Assembly: GCA_046263195.1 (NCBI GenBank)
Contig: JBHELG010000074.1
Span: 1-36,489, forward strand
Direction of reading: 5' to 3'
Length of the DNA: 36,489 nucleotides
From: JBHELG01 sp046263195
Lineage (GTDB): Bacteria; Actinomycetota; Nitriliruptoria; Nitriliruptorales; JAHWKO01
The notes beneath the pieces were generated by a model. That model saw only the letters and a program-made list of their open reading frames with translations. It ran no database searches and had not been told where the DNA came from. Positions within the stretch are counted from its first letter, which is position 1, and each line of letters starts with the position of its first letter. Made by a program: the position numbers and the translations under genes. This document shows, in pieces, positions 7,015 to 14,198 of the stretch.

Positions 7015-8586
7015 GTGCCCCGCCCCCTGTTCGCGCTGCTCGCTGCGGTTCAGTTCATGCTCGTCGGGACTCCCCTCTCCCATGCCGCCCCTGCCCGCAC
7101 GACCCAGTCCGAGCCGGCCTCGTCAGGTGCCGCTTCAGGCGCAGCCGCGGTGCGACCCCGCTCCACGCCCCCACGAGTGGTCTACGTGCCGCCGGTTCCC
7201 GGCCCGGTGGTTGTCAGCTTCGACCCTCCCGCGCAGCGGTGGGGCTCCGGTCATCGGGGCGTGGACCTCTCTAGCGGGGAAAACGAGCTAGTTCGCGCCT
7301 CAGCCGACGGCGTCGTGGCCTTCGCGGGCTCGGTCGCGGGCGCACGCTGGGTCAGCCTGGACCACCCGGACGGGGTACGCACGAGCTACGGCCCGCTGGC
7401 CCGGGTCGAGGTGATGGCTGGGCAGCTCGTACGTCGCGGCGATGACCTCGGAACTGTCCTGGCTGGACACCAGCGCGCCCCCGATCTCCCCGCGGTCGTC
7501 CTGCATTGGAGCGCACGCCGCGGCGGCGACTACTTCGACCCTCTTACCTTGCTGGAGACGAGGACTTGGCGACCAGCCTTGTCCGGACCGGGTCAAGAAG
7601 AGACAGCAGACCCCCCCGACATCCCCCACTACCGCCCGTGGCGAGGTCGCCGGGGGTTGACGGGGAGGCTTGGCTTCGTCGAGGGCTCACCGGTTGCCCG
7701 CGGCCCGGGCTGGCTGCTACCGCCCAATCCCAACCACGTCGTCGCCATCGCGGGTCTGGGCAGCAGTTCCGGCAGGAAACCGATCGACCTTACCCACCTT
7801 GGCTTCGATCCCGCCAGCGTTACGGAGCTCAGTTACGGGGGCCGGCACGACGGCGGCGGGGATCCCCGTGATCCCCGCCGCGACCAGCTCCCCTACGGTC
7901 CGCAGGACACCTGGGACGGCGTGCACAGTGCGGCCCTTCGATTGCGTGACGAGTTGAGAGCGTTGCAGGCGCGATCGCCGGGTCAGGCCGTCGACCTCGT
8001 GGGACACTCCCTGGGGGGACTCGTCGCGCTCACCTACCTGCTGACCCTTCACGACCCCGCCGACCCCTCCCTGCCCCCGATTGCACACGTCGTGACGATC
8101 GCCTCGCCGCTGGAGGGAGCTGACCTTGCGCGTGCCGTTGCGCTCGGGAGCGACTCCCCGCTGTCACGTGCTGCGATCCACGAGATAGCACGCCTCACGG
8201 GGCTGCCGGGACCGCAGGAGCAGACGGTGCAAGACCTGGCAGTAGGCTCGCCACTCGTCACGGAGCTCGGCGGCGCCTGGACACTCGCCCACCAGGCCCG
8301 CTGGTCTGGACCTCTGGCGACAGGCACCCAGGTCCTCACTCTCGGCGGCTCGCGCGACCTGGTGGTTCCCGAGCATCGCAGCGACCTACCAGGCGCCGCG
8401 CACGTGGTCCTTCCCGGCGGGCACGATCGTCTGCGTCTGACCGAGGCCAGCCGCATAGTCGTGCGCGCCTTCCTCGACGACGACCCGGTACCGGGCGAAC
8501 CCGGCGGACTCGGGCACCTTCTGTCCCATCCTCTGGGCGCCGGCGAGCAGCTTCTCGGCGAGGTGGCGGGCAACCTCGTCCGGTGA
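7015..8586 (+). CDS. Exported fusion protein: degenerate M23/LytM domain plus alpha/beta serine hydrolase
   Basis: 523 residues with a signal peptide (hydrophobic stretch to about residue 20, cleavage near SHA-A). Residues 60-185 are an M23 (LytM) domain. The zinc ligands His80 and Asp84 (HRGVD) and His164 are present, but the catalytic HxH reads VLH (Val162) and the usual YxHL reads YGPL (Pro127), so both catalytic histidines are missing. Residues 235-500 are an alpha/beta hydrolase: a VVAIAGLGS strand, the nucleophile elbow GHSLGG (Ser332), a candidate acid in GGSRDLVVP and a candidate base in GGHDRL (His470). Plain M23 proteins are encoded here in other actinobacteria. I infer a cell-wall-binding non-peptidase domain targeting a lipase/esterase-like hydrolase. 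The GTG start follows GGAGGAG. Confidence 0.82.
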   Translation: MPRPLFALLAAVQFMLVGTPLSHAAPARTTQSEPASSGAASGAAAVRPRSTPPRVVYVPPVPGPVVVSFDPPAQRWGSGHRGVDLSSGENELVRASADGVVAFAGSVAGARWVSLDHPDGVRTSYGPLARVEVMAGQLVRRGDDLGTVLAGHQRAPDLPAVVLHWSARRGGDYFDPLTLLETRTWRPALSGPGQEETADPPDIPHYRPWRGRRGLTGRLGFVEGSPVARGPGWLLPPNPNHVVAIAGLGSSSGRKPIDLTHLGFDPASVTELSYGGRHDGGGDPRDPRRDQLPYGPQDTWDGVHSAALRLRDELRALQARSPGQAVDLVGHSLGGLVALTYLLTLHDPADPSLPPIAHVVTIASPLEGADLARAVALGSDSPLSRAAIHEIARLTGLPGPQEQTVQDLAVGSPLVTELGGAWTLAHQARWSGPLATGTQVLTLGGSRDLVVPEHRSDLPGAAHVVLPGGHDRLRLTEASRIVVRAFLDDDPVPGEPGGLGHLLSHPLGAGEQLLGEVAGNLVR

Positions 8587-8592
8587 CTTTGA

Positions 8593-8650
8593 TACCCTGC
8601 CATCAGGCCCGCCTCGGCGGGCCGCTACTACACACGCCCGCTGACGGGCG
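8593..8650 (+). promoter_or_regulatory. Putative rpsB promoter -10 and tandem leader hairpins
   Basis: TACCCT (8593-8598) fits a TANNNT -10; no good -35 is seen. It is followed by a hairpin GGCCCGC-CTCG-GCGGGCC (8606-8623) and a second CGCCCG-CTGA-CGGGCG (8635-8650). Neither has a T-tract, so they suit a structured rpsB 5' leader (possibly S2 feedback control) better than a terminator for the preceding gene. Function inferred. Confidence 0.4.
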
Positions 8651-8739
8651 GCCTCGGTGCCCTGTCGTGCTCGAAGCCATCGGGGTCGGCCGCACCGGTT
8701 GACGCGGGCGGAGGCCGAACCGACTCGAAAAGGATCTTC

Positions 8740-9801
8740 ATGGCCGTCGTCACCATGCGCCAGCTCCTCGAAGCCGGCATCCACTTCGGGCACCAAACGA
8801 GACGCTGGAACCCGAAGATGAAGCGTTTCATCTACGGGGACCGCAACGGCATCTACATCGTTGACCTACGCCAGACCGTCGACGCCATTCAGGCGGCCTA
8901 CTCCTTTCTCCGTGACCTCGTCTCGCGGGGCGGCACGGTGCTCTTCGTCGGCACGAAGCGTCAGGCCCAGGAGTCGATCGTCTTCCACGCAAACCGCGTA
9001 GGCATGCCCTTCGTGACGGAACGTTGGCTCGGCGGCATGCTGACGAACTTCGAGACCATCAAGGGCCGGATCGGACGCCTACGGGAGCTCGAAGCCATGG
9101 AGGAACAGGGCCTGTTCGAGATCCTCCCGAAGAAGGAGGTCCTGTCGCTGCAGCGTGAGCGGGACAAGCTCGAGACGAGCTTGGGCGGCATTCGCAACAT
9201 GAGCCGCCTGCCGGATGCGGTCTGGGTCGTGGACACGGTGAAGGAGGAGATCGCGGTCAAGGAAGCGAACCGCTTGCGAATTCCGGTCATCGCCATCCTC
9301 GACACGAACTGCGACCCCGACCTCGTCCAATTTCCCATCCCGGGCAACGACGACGCGATCCGCTCGGTGGCCCTGCTCACCCGCATCATTGCCGACGCCT
9401 GCGCTGACGGTCTGCTCCTGAGGGCTTCTCGTTCCCCGGACGAGGAGCTGCGCGAACAGGCACTGGCAGCAGCCGGGGCCGGATCCGGCCTCGCTATCTC
9501 AGAGCCGAAAGCCGAATGGGAGATCGAGCTCGAACGTGCGCAAGCGGCCGCGCAAGCGGCTGCCGCGGGAGCAGCGCCAGATGCGTCCGACGCCGCCCCG
9601 ACCGAGGGTCGGGCAGCTCCCCCACAAGCGGTCCCATCGGAGCCGGAAGCGGCCGCCGCCCAGCCGGCTGGCGCCCCATCCGCCGCGGGCGATGAGCAGC
9701 TGCGCCGCAAGCCGCAATCACCCACCGAGCAGCCCCAGGCAGAAGACGCGCCCGGCGAGCCTCCTTTCGAGTCGACCCCTGACCACCACGACTCCGTCTA
9801 G
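8740..9801 (+). CDS. rpsB: 30S ribosomal protein S2 with long Ala/Pro-rich C-terminal tail
   Basis: Small-subunit protein S2. The core (about residues 1-235) is canonical: MRQLLEAGIHFGHQTRRWNPKMKRFIYG, the FVGTKRQAQ strand-turn, the RWLGGMLTNF motif, and IPVIAILDTNCDPD. S2 is usually 230-300 residues; this protein has 353, with an extra 110 or so residues rich in Ala, Pro, Glu and Gln and no recognisable fold. Low-complexity tails on S2 occur in other actinobacteria. The ATG start follows AAAGGATC. It opens the rpsB-tsf-pyrH-frr cluster and is preceded by a structured leader. Confidence 0.97.
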   Translation: MAVVTMRQLLEAGIHFGHQTRRWNPKMKRFIYGDRNGIYIVDLRQTVDAIQAAYSFLRDLVSRGGTVLFVGTKRQAQESIVFHANRVGMPFVTERWLGGMLTNFETIKGRIGRLRELEAMEEQGLFEILPKKEVLSLQRERDKLETSLGGIRNMSRLPDAVWVVDTVKEEIAVKEANRLRIPVIAILDTNCDPDLVQFPIPGNDDAIRSVALLTRIIADACADGLLLRASRSPDEELREQALAAAGAGSGLAISEPKAEWEIELERAQAAAQAAAAGAAPDASDAAPTEGRAAPPQAVPSEPEAAAAQPAGAPSAAGDEQLRRKPQSPTEQPQAEDAPGEPPFESTPDHHDSV

Positions 9802-9912
9802 GAGCACGAGGCGCCTTGGTTTTCCACCGGGTCCGGCTGGCGAGCGAGGCTCACCGGGCGCGCGGGAAGTGCGACGTATGGCACGACAAGCGACCGAGAC
9901 AGGAGCACGAAC

Positions 9913-10527
9913 GTGCCCGAGATCACCGCAGCCGAAGTGAAACGTCTCCGCGAGGCGACCGGCGCCGGGATGATGGCGTGCAAGCAGGCGCTCATCGACG
10001 CCGACGGCGACTTCGAGAAGGCCGCTGACCTCGTCCGGGAGCGTACGGGCGCGAAGATGGACGCCCGTGCTGCCGGTCGCACCGCCCACGAGGGGCTCGT
10101 GCACGCCTACCTGCACGCTCCCACCCCCGGAGTCCCACCACGGGTCGGCGTGCTCGTGCAGCTGGCGTGCGAGACTGACTTCGTCGCTCGCAACGAGCTG
10201 TTCCAGCAGCTGGCAAGAGACGTGGCCCTCCACATCGCCGCAGCCAACCCCCAGTTCGTCTCCGAGGACGAGGTCGACCCCGCCACGCTCGCCAAAGAGC
10301 GTGAGTTCGCCCGCAGGCAGGCACTTGAGGAGGGAAAGCCGGAGCAGATCGTCGACCGCATCGTCGACGGCAAGCTGAGAGCCTTCTTCAAGGAGCAGGT
10401 ACTGCTCACTCAGCCCTTCGTGAAGGACGAACAGCGGACCGTGGGCGAGGTCATCTCCGAGGTTCAGGGCATCATCGGGGAGAAGATCGAGGTCGCTCGC
10501 TTCGCCCGCTTCCAGGTCGGCGGTTAG
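9913..10527 (+). CDS. tsf: Translation elongation factor Ts (short form)
   Basis: Guanine nucleotide exchange factor for EF-Tu. The N-terminal UBA-like module (ITAAEVKRLREATGAGMMACKQAL) is followed by the core with the diagnostic TDFVARN motif that inserts into EF-Tu. At 204 residues it is the short, single-core type, as in Thermus, rather than the roughly 280-residue E. coli type. The GTG start at 9913 follows ACAGGAGCACGAAC. It lies 111 bases downstream of rpsB, with no separate gene in the gap. Confidence 0.96.
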   Translation: MPEITAAEVKRLREATGAGMMACKQALIDADGDFEKAADLVRERTGAKMDARAAGRTAHEGLVHAYLHAPTPGVPPRVGVLVQLACETDFVARNELFQQLARDVALHIAAANPQFVSEDEVDPATLAKEREFARRQALEEGKPEQIVDRIVDGKLRAFFKEQVLLTQPFVKDEQRTVGEVISEVQGIIGEKIEVARFARFQVGG

Positions 10528-10609
10528 CGGGCAGTGCGGGACTCGCCACCCTTCCTGCTGGACTCCGAGGTGTTGCGGCACACGAGCGCTGCGTCGCCCG
10601 GGGGAGTCG

Positions 10610-11443
10610 ATGGCTACCGCTGCACTCCCACGGGACCTAGCATCCAAGAGCGACGAAGAGCGGGGCGACGGAGATGAGTCAGTGAGCGACGATCCACGGG
10701 CAGGCGACCGGATGATCTTTCGTCGGGTGCTCCTCAAGCTTTCCGGCGAGGCCTTCTCCGACCCTGAGGTGAAGGGCGGGATCGAGCCCGACGTGGTGCA
10801 ACGCATCGCCAACGAGATCGCCGATCTCAAAGACGCCCGCGGCACAGAGATCGGTGTGGTCGTCGGCGGGGGCAACATCTTTCGCGGTAACTCGCCCGCA
10901 GCCACCGCCCTGGACCGATCCAGCGCCGATCACATGGGCATGCTCGCAACCGTCATCAACGCGCTGGCGCTCCAGGATGCTCTCGAGAAAGCAGGCGTGG
11001 AGACCCGCGTCCAGAGCGCGGTGTGGATGCAGGAGGTGTGCGAGCCGTACATCCGCCGGCGGGCACTGCGGCATCTCGAGAAGAGACGGGTCGTCATCTT
11101 CGCTGCCGGCCTGGGTGCCCCCTATTTCTCGACCGACACTGCAGCCGCACAGCGTGCGCTCGAGATCGGTGCCGAGGCGATCCTGAAAGGAACGCAGGTG
11201 GACGGCGTCTATGATGCCGATCCCCGACAGGAGCCTGATGCGCGCAAGTTCGACACGATCGACTTTCTCGAAGTGCTGAACCGTGGGCTGAAGGTCATGG
11301 ACGCAACCGCTATCTCGCTCTGCATGGACAACAAACTGCCCATCGTCGTGTTCGAGCTCTTGCGTCCGGGAAACATCCAGAAGGTCGTCGAAGGAGAGCC
11401 CGTCGGGACCCTCGTGACCGCGGGCCCGCAGACGAGCTCGTAG
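10610..11443 (+). CDS. pyrH: UMP kinase
   Basis: Phosphorylates UMP to UDP in pyrimidine nucleotide synthesis; amino-acid-kinase fold, normally a hexamer regulated by GTP and UTP. Signatures are RRVLLKLSGEAF, VVVGGGNIFRG, DHMGMLATVINALALQDALE, and the acceptor-side segment KGTQVDGVYDADP. A 35-residue hydrophilic leader precedes the core. ATG 10610 has GGGGGAG only 3 bases upstream; an in-frame GTG at 10682 with GGAG about 9 bases upstream would give a more typical 253-residue protein and may be the true start. Genes tsf and frr flank it in the usual order. Confidence 0.95.
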   Translation: MATAALPRDLASKSDEERGDGDESVSDDPRAGDRMIFRRVLLKLSGEAFSDPEVKGGIEPDVVQRIANEIADLKDARGTEIGVVVGGGNIFRGNSPAATALDRSSADHMGMLATVINALALQDALEKAGVETRVQSAVWMQEVCEPYIRRRALRHLEKRRVVIFAAGLGAPYFSTDTAAAQRALEIGAEAILKGTQVDGVYDADPRQEPDARKFDTIDFLEVLNRGLKVMDATAISLCMDNKLPIVVFELLRPGNIQKVVEGEPVGTLVTAGPQTSS

Positions 11444-11461
11444 ACGGAGGAGAACGACAGG

Positions 11462-12037
11462 ATGGTCGACACTTCCATGCCGGCGGAACCCATCCTCGCC
11501 GACGCCGCCCACAAGATGGACGTGACCGTCGAGGTGACCGGTGAGGACTTCGGCGCCATACGCACCGGCCGTGCCAATCCGCAGCTGATGCACCGGATCA
11601 CGATCAACTACTACGGCAACCCCACGCCGCTGCAGCAGCTCGCCTCCTTCTCCGTTCCCGAGCCCCGCATGCTCATCGTGAATCCCTTCGACAAGAGCAC
11701 ACTGAAGGACATCGAGAAGGCCATCCGGGACTCAGATCTCGGGCTGAATCCCGCTACGGACGGGCAGATCATCCGCTGTGTCTTTCCGGAGCTGACCGAG
11801 GAGCGCCGCCGCGAGTACATCAAGCTCGCCAAGCATCGCGCCGAGGAGGGCCGCATCGCGATCCGCAACGTACGCCGCCATACGAAGGATGCGCTCGACA
11901 CCCTGGAAAAGGAAGGCGCCATAGGCGCCGACGAGCACGACCGCCACGCGAAGCGGCTCGAGGAGCTCACTGCCCAGCACATCAAGCGCATCGACCAGCT
12001 CCTCGACGGCAAGGAAAGGGAACTGCTCGAGGTCTGA
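11462..12037 (+). CDS. frr: Ribosome recycling factor
   Basis: Splits post-termination ribosomes together with EF-G. At 191 residues it matches the family length. It shows the RTGRANPQLMHRITINYYG segment, PLQQLASFSVPEPRMLIVNPFDKS, and the long C-terminal helix with RRHTKDALDTLEKEGAIGADEHDR. The ATG start follows GGAGGAGAACGACAGG. It is 18 bases after pyrH and 33 before cdsA, consistent with one transcript. Confidence 0.97.
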   Translation: MVDTSMPAEPILADAAHKMDVTVEVTGEDFGAIRTGRANPQLMHRITINYYGNPTPLQQLASFSVPEPRMLIVNPFDKSTLKDIEKAIRDSDLGLNPATDGQIIRCVFPELTEERRREYIKLAKHRAEEGRIAIRNVRRHTKDALDTLEKEGAIGADEHDRHAKRLEELTAQHIKRIDQLLDGKERELLEV

Positions 12038-12070
12038 GCCTTCGAGCAGCACGCTCCGGGCAGGGCGAAC

Positions 12071-12925
12071 ATGTCCGAGGGTGAAGGAAGCACAGCCGAG
12101 GCGAGTGGCGGCGGCGACCGCAACCTGCCGCTCGCGATAGCCTCGGGAGTGCTGCTCGTCGCGCTCCTCATCGGCACGGTGCTGTGGCATCCCGCGGCTT
12201 GGGCCGCGCTCGTCACAGTCCTGGCACTTATTGGGATTGTCGAGGCGGGACGGGTCTGCCGGGATGCGGGCGCTCCGGTCGAAACCGCGCCTGTCGTCGT
12301 TGCCCTCTTCGTCATGATGTTCGCCGCCTACCACGCGCAGCACGCTGGGCAGGCGGTGGGGGTGACGACGCTCTTCGTCACCGCATTCGTGTGGGAGCTT
12401 GCCGATCCCGAGCGGCGGGATGTCTTCCGGAAGATCGGGACGACCCTCCTGCTCGGACTGTGGGTGCCGTTTCTCGCCTCATTCGCGCTTCTGCTGGCGC
12501 AAATTCAACCGGACGGGTGGGTGGCCACCCTCGCCACGGTCGGTGCGGCCGTCGCCAACGACGTCGGGGCCTATGCCGTCGGCGTGAGGTTCGGGCGGCA
12601 CAAGCTCGCCCCATCCGTCAGTCCAGGCAAGACCTGGGAGGGAGTGGTCGCAGGGCTCGCGATCGCTGCCATCCTTTCGGTCCTCACCCTGCCCTTCCTG
12701 GGCAGGAGCCAACTCTTCGATCCCCTCTCGGCTTTCGTCTTCGCGGTCGTGGTCGGCGGAGCCGGTGTGCTCGGGGACCTCTCGGAATCCGTGCTGAAAC
12801 GGGACCTCGGCATAAAAGACATCGGCGGCATCATTCCAGGGCATGGCGGGGTACTCGACCGCATGGATGCGATCCTTCTGGCACTACCCACCGGCTACTT
12901 CACTCTCGCCCTGCTCCGGGGATAA
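12071..12925 (+). CDS. cdsA: Phosphatidate cytidylyltransferase
   Basis: Makes CDP-diacylglycerol from phosphatidic acid and CTP at the membrane, feeding phospholipid synthesis. 284 residues with about seven to eight hydrophobic helices. The CDS family signature is near the C-terminus: SVLKRDLGIKDIGGIIPGHG followed by GVLDRMD. A FGRHKLAPSVSPGKTWEG segment, typical of the cytoplasmic active-site loop, precedes it. A short hydrophilic N-terminus (about 17 residues) leads into the first helix. It sits between frr and dxr, the common bacterial order, with only 5 bases to dxr. Confidence 0.94.
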   Translation: MSEGEGSTAEASGGGDRNLPLAIASGVLLVALLIGTVLWHPAAWAALVTVLALIGIVEAGRVCRDAGAPVETAPVVVALFVMMFAAYHAQHAGQAVGVTTLFVTAFVWELADPERRDVFRKIGTTLLLGLWVPFLASFALLLAQIQPDGWVATLATVGAAVANDVGAYAVGVRFGRHKLAPSVSPGKTWEGVVAGLAIAAILSVLTLPFLGRSQLFDPLSAFVFAVVVGGAGVLGDLSESVLKRDLGIKDIGGIIPGHGGVLDRMDAILLALPTGYFTLALLRG

Positions 12926-12930
12926 CTGCC

Positions 12931-14169
12931 ATGAGCCCCTCGCCAGACCGAAGCGCGGCCCGACAGCTCGTCTTGCTCGGCTCCACCGGATCGATCGGCT
13001 CTCAGGCGCTCGACGTCGTGCGTGCCCACCCCGAACGCTTCCAAGTCGTGGGGCTGGCAGCCGGCGCCGACGCCGAGCGGCTCGCCGCGCAAGCCGTCGA
13101 ATTTCAGGTCAGCGACCTCGCCGTAGCAGATCTCGACGCGGCTGCCCGACTACGGCGGACGCTGCCCGACGCCCGTGTCCGTGACGGCCTGGCCGGCGTC
13201 GTAGAGCTTGCCGCCCTGCCCGCCGACATGGTGGTGAACGGCATGGTCGGCTCACAAGGGCTGCTCCCGACTCTGTCGGCGCTCGAAGCCGGCCACATGC
13301 TCGCACTCGCGAACAAAGAAAGCCTCATAGTCGGCGGGGAGCTCGTGGTCGCAACCGCCCGCCGTCAGCTTGCTGGCGGGCACGGAGACGGTTGGGCCCT
13401 CCTCGACGTTCTCGTTCCCGTCGACAGCGAGCACTCCGCGCTGGCCCAATGCCTGCGCGGAAGGCGGCAGCAGGAAGTCGCCCGCCTACTCCTGACCGCA
13501 AGCGGCGGGCCCTTCCGCGACCGCGATCGGGCCGACCTGCTCGCCGTCACTCCCGAGGAGGCGCTCGTTCATCCGACCTGGGCGATGGGCCCGGTGATCA
13601 CCATCAACTCCGCCACCCTCATGAACAAGGGACTCGAACTCATCGAGGCCCACCTGCTGTTCGATGTGGCCTGGGACGCCCTCGACGTGGTGATCCATCC
13701 CCAGTCGGTCGTCCACTCCCTGGTCGAGTTCATCGACGGCTCGACTCTCGCCCAGCTGTCCCCGCCGGACATGCGACTGCCGATCCAGGTCGCGCTCGGC
13801 TGGCCCGAGCGCCTGCCCCACGCCTTCAGCCCCTTCGACTGGACCCGGGCCCAGGCGCTGACGTTCCAGCCGGTCGACCGGGCGACGTTCCGCGCGCTGG
13901 GTCTCGCCGAGGAGGCCGGTCGCCGCGGTGGCACGTACCCTGCCGTACTGAACGCCGCGAATGAGCAAGCGGTGGCGGCCTTCCTCGTGGGTCGGCTCCC
14001 GTTCCTCGACATTGCCGAAGCGGTCGAGTCCGTACTTGCCGCTCACACGCCGACGGGAACGCGATTGGGGCTCGAGGACGTTCTGGAGGCTGAGCGTTGG
14101 GCCCGTGCGAGGGCCGAGGAGCTGTTGGCCACCCGAGGCACGCCACGTGCCCGCTTCGTGGCCTCCTGA
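12931..14169 (+). CDS. dxr: 1-deoxy-D-xylulose-5-phosphate reductoisomerase
   Basis: Second step of the MEP isoprenoid pathway, converting DXP to MEP with NADPH. The ATG at 12931 gives 412 residues. Motifs: the NADPH loop LLGSTGSIGSQALDVV, ALANKESLIVGGE, the metal/substrate segment VPVDSEHSALAQCL, LTASGGPFRD with HPTWAMG and ATLMNKGLE, and GTYPAVLNAANEQAVAAFL near the end. A longer in-frame reading frame extends upstream through cdsA but has no biological support. It works with ispG further downstream in the same cluster. No rlmN gene, common between cdsA and dxr in other actinobacteria, is present. Confidence 0.96.
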   Translation: MSPSPDRSAARQLVLLGSTGSIGSQALDVVRAHPERFQVVGLAAGADAERLAAQAVEFQVSDLAVADLDAAARLRRTLPDARVRDGLAGVVELAALPADMVVNGMVGSQGLLPTLSALEAGHMLALANKESLIVGGELVVATARRQLAGGHGDGWALLDVLVPVDSEHSALAQCLRGRRQQEVARLLLTASGGPFRDRDRADLLAVTPEEALVHPTWAMGPVITINSATLMNKGLELIEAHLLFDVAWDALDVVIHPQSVVHSLVEFIDGSTLAQLSPPDMRLPIQVALGWPERLPHAFSPFDWTRAQALTFQPVDRATFRALGLAEEAGRRGGTYPAVLNAANEQAVAAFLVGRLPFLDIAEAVESVLAAHTPTGTRLGLEDVLEAERWARARAEELLATRGTPRARFVAS

Positions 14170-14198
14170 AGCTGACGTAGCCGAACGCTAGGAAGAGC

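Noticed and set aside
12184..12930. N-terminal extension of the dxr reading frame through cdsA
   Set aside because: The extension is an out-of-frame reading of cdsA; the ATG at 12931 gives a standard-length Dxr.
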